NCBI GenBank assembly: GCA_032718475.1 | Contig: JAUCBJ010006012.1 | Span: 1-43,746 of the forward strand | DNA: 43,746 nucleotides | Direction: 5' to 3' | DNA from: Nemertoderma westbladi | Lineage: Eukaryota > Xenacoelomorpha > Nemertodermatida > Nemertodermatidae | Shown: piece by piece, positions 43,324-43,746 of the stretch | Layout of the letters: the number at the start of each line of letters is the position of its first letter | How positions within the stretch are numbered: position 1 is the stretch's first letter | The notes under the pieces: generated by a model | Database searches by the model: none | Seen by the model: only the letters and a program-made list of their open reading frames with translations | What the model was told of the DNA's origin: nothing | Position numbers and translations under genes: made by a program

Positions 43324-43746
43324 TTTCTCAACTTAGTTACCCCAGTGAAACTGCAATATGTAGGGCCTGTTGTATCGGAATCTAAGACGCAGCACTTTAA
43401 GGATTCAGTAAAGGTTTAATTAGATTGAGTCAACGTTGATGAGTTTAACCCACATGCATGTTTAACACACACAATTTTCTTAGAACCTAATTACTAATTA
43501 TTTACATGCAATATGTGCAATAGGCTTATAAAATATCTGGTTTTGCTTAGCCTATAATGAAGTAATCTGGTAACATGAACCGAATTACCCGGTCATATTG
43601 AATGCAGTGCGACAGTACAGTTCCGTACCGGTACTACGGCACAGTTTCATACAAGACAACCCTCACTATACAGTACCGTAGTACCGGTATCACTACTGGC
43701 CATGAAGCCGAGGCCTCTAACTGATAATGAGAAGTAGGACTACCCA
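43324..43746. other. Region upstream of NUDT22
   Basis: The presumed promoter side of NUDT22. Two TACCGGTA-type palindromes (about 43626 and 43681) lie in a short segment rich in GTACCG words. No TATA box or other gene was seen. Confidence 0.4.

Overview
The window is nuclear DNA from an animal, probably a marine invertebrate. It uses the standard code. It carries a Hedgehog-receptor-type Patched gene, a THO-complex WD40 gene (THOC3) and a NUDT22-type Nudix gene, spread through about 37 kb of AT-rich DNA full of repeats. I cannot name the species. The non-LTR retrotransposons, tRNA-derived SINE heads, palindromic short transposons and recurring TACCGGTA and TAGGCCTA octamers suit many marine invertebrate genomes. 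All three conserved genes are single uninterrupted reading frames with an in-frame stop just upstream of the ATG, although their relatives in most animals are split by introns.

Layout. 1-1.83 kb: a foldback-like element whose inverted ends are built from about 20-bp GGGGCGATAA subrepeats around a 63-bp tandem array. 1.8-4.8 kb: non-coding DNA with a hammerhead-like motif, a partial palindromic transposon and a tRNA-like SINE head. 4.84-8.96 kb: Patched (1374 codons, + strand). 9-13.5 kb: AT-rich DNA, a 7-copy 112-bp array, and a SINE between inverted repeat arms. 13.5-17.9 kb: a 65-67-bp satellite with three-monomer higher-order structure, split by a LINE truncated at both ends. 18.3-23.5 kb: a TTAA-flanked palindromic transposon and several decayed LINE 3' ends. 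23.8-27.06 kb: a 35-bp minisatellite of about 93 copies. 28.5-31.1 kb: a 28-bp minisatellite and the endonuclease part of a second LINE. 31.2-35.1 kb: nested insertions, including a 2.36-kb terminal-inverted-repeat element with 19 CACGTG boxes. 35.1-37.0 kb: the reverse transcriptase half of that LINE, with an (AAT)n tail. 37.1-37.8 kb: two palindromic elements ending in long C runs. 38.19-39.15 kb: THOC3 (+). 39.9-42.4 kb: a MITE, another C-run element and a possible signal-peptide first exon. 42.41-43.32 kb: NUDT22 (- strand).

The genes do not form a pathway unit. Patched is a membrane receptor or transporter of Hedgehog signalling, THOC3 belongs to nuclear mRNA export, and NUDT22 is a nucleotide-sugar hydrolase. 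THOC3 and NUDT22 converge across 3.3 kb. The most notable observations are the loss of the TM4 aspartate pair in Patched, the satellite interrupted by a LINE fragment, the 2.36-kb element with an E-box array and inverted TGTAACGC motifs, and the foldback-like element at the left end. All statements come from reading the sequence by eye. No alignment or database search was run.
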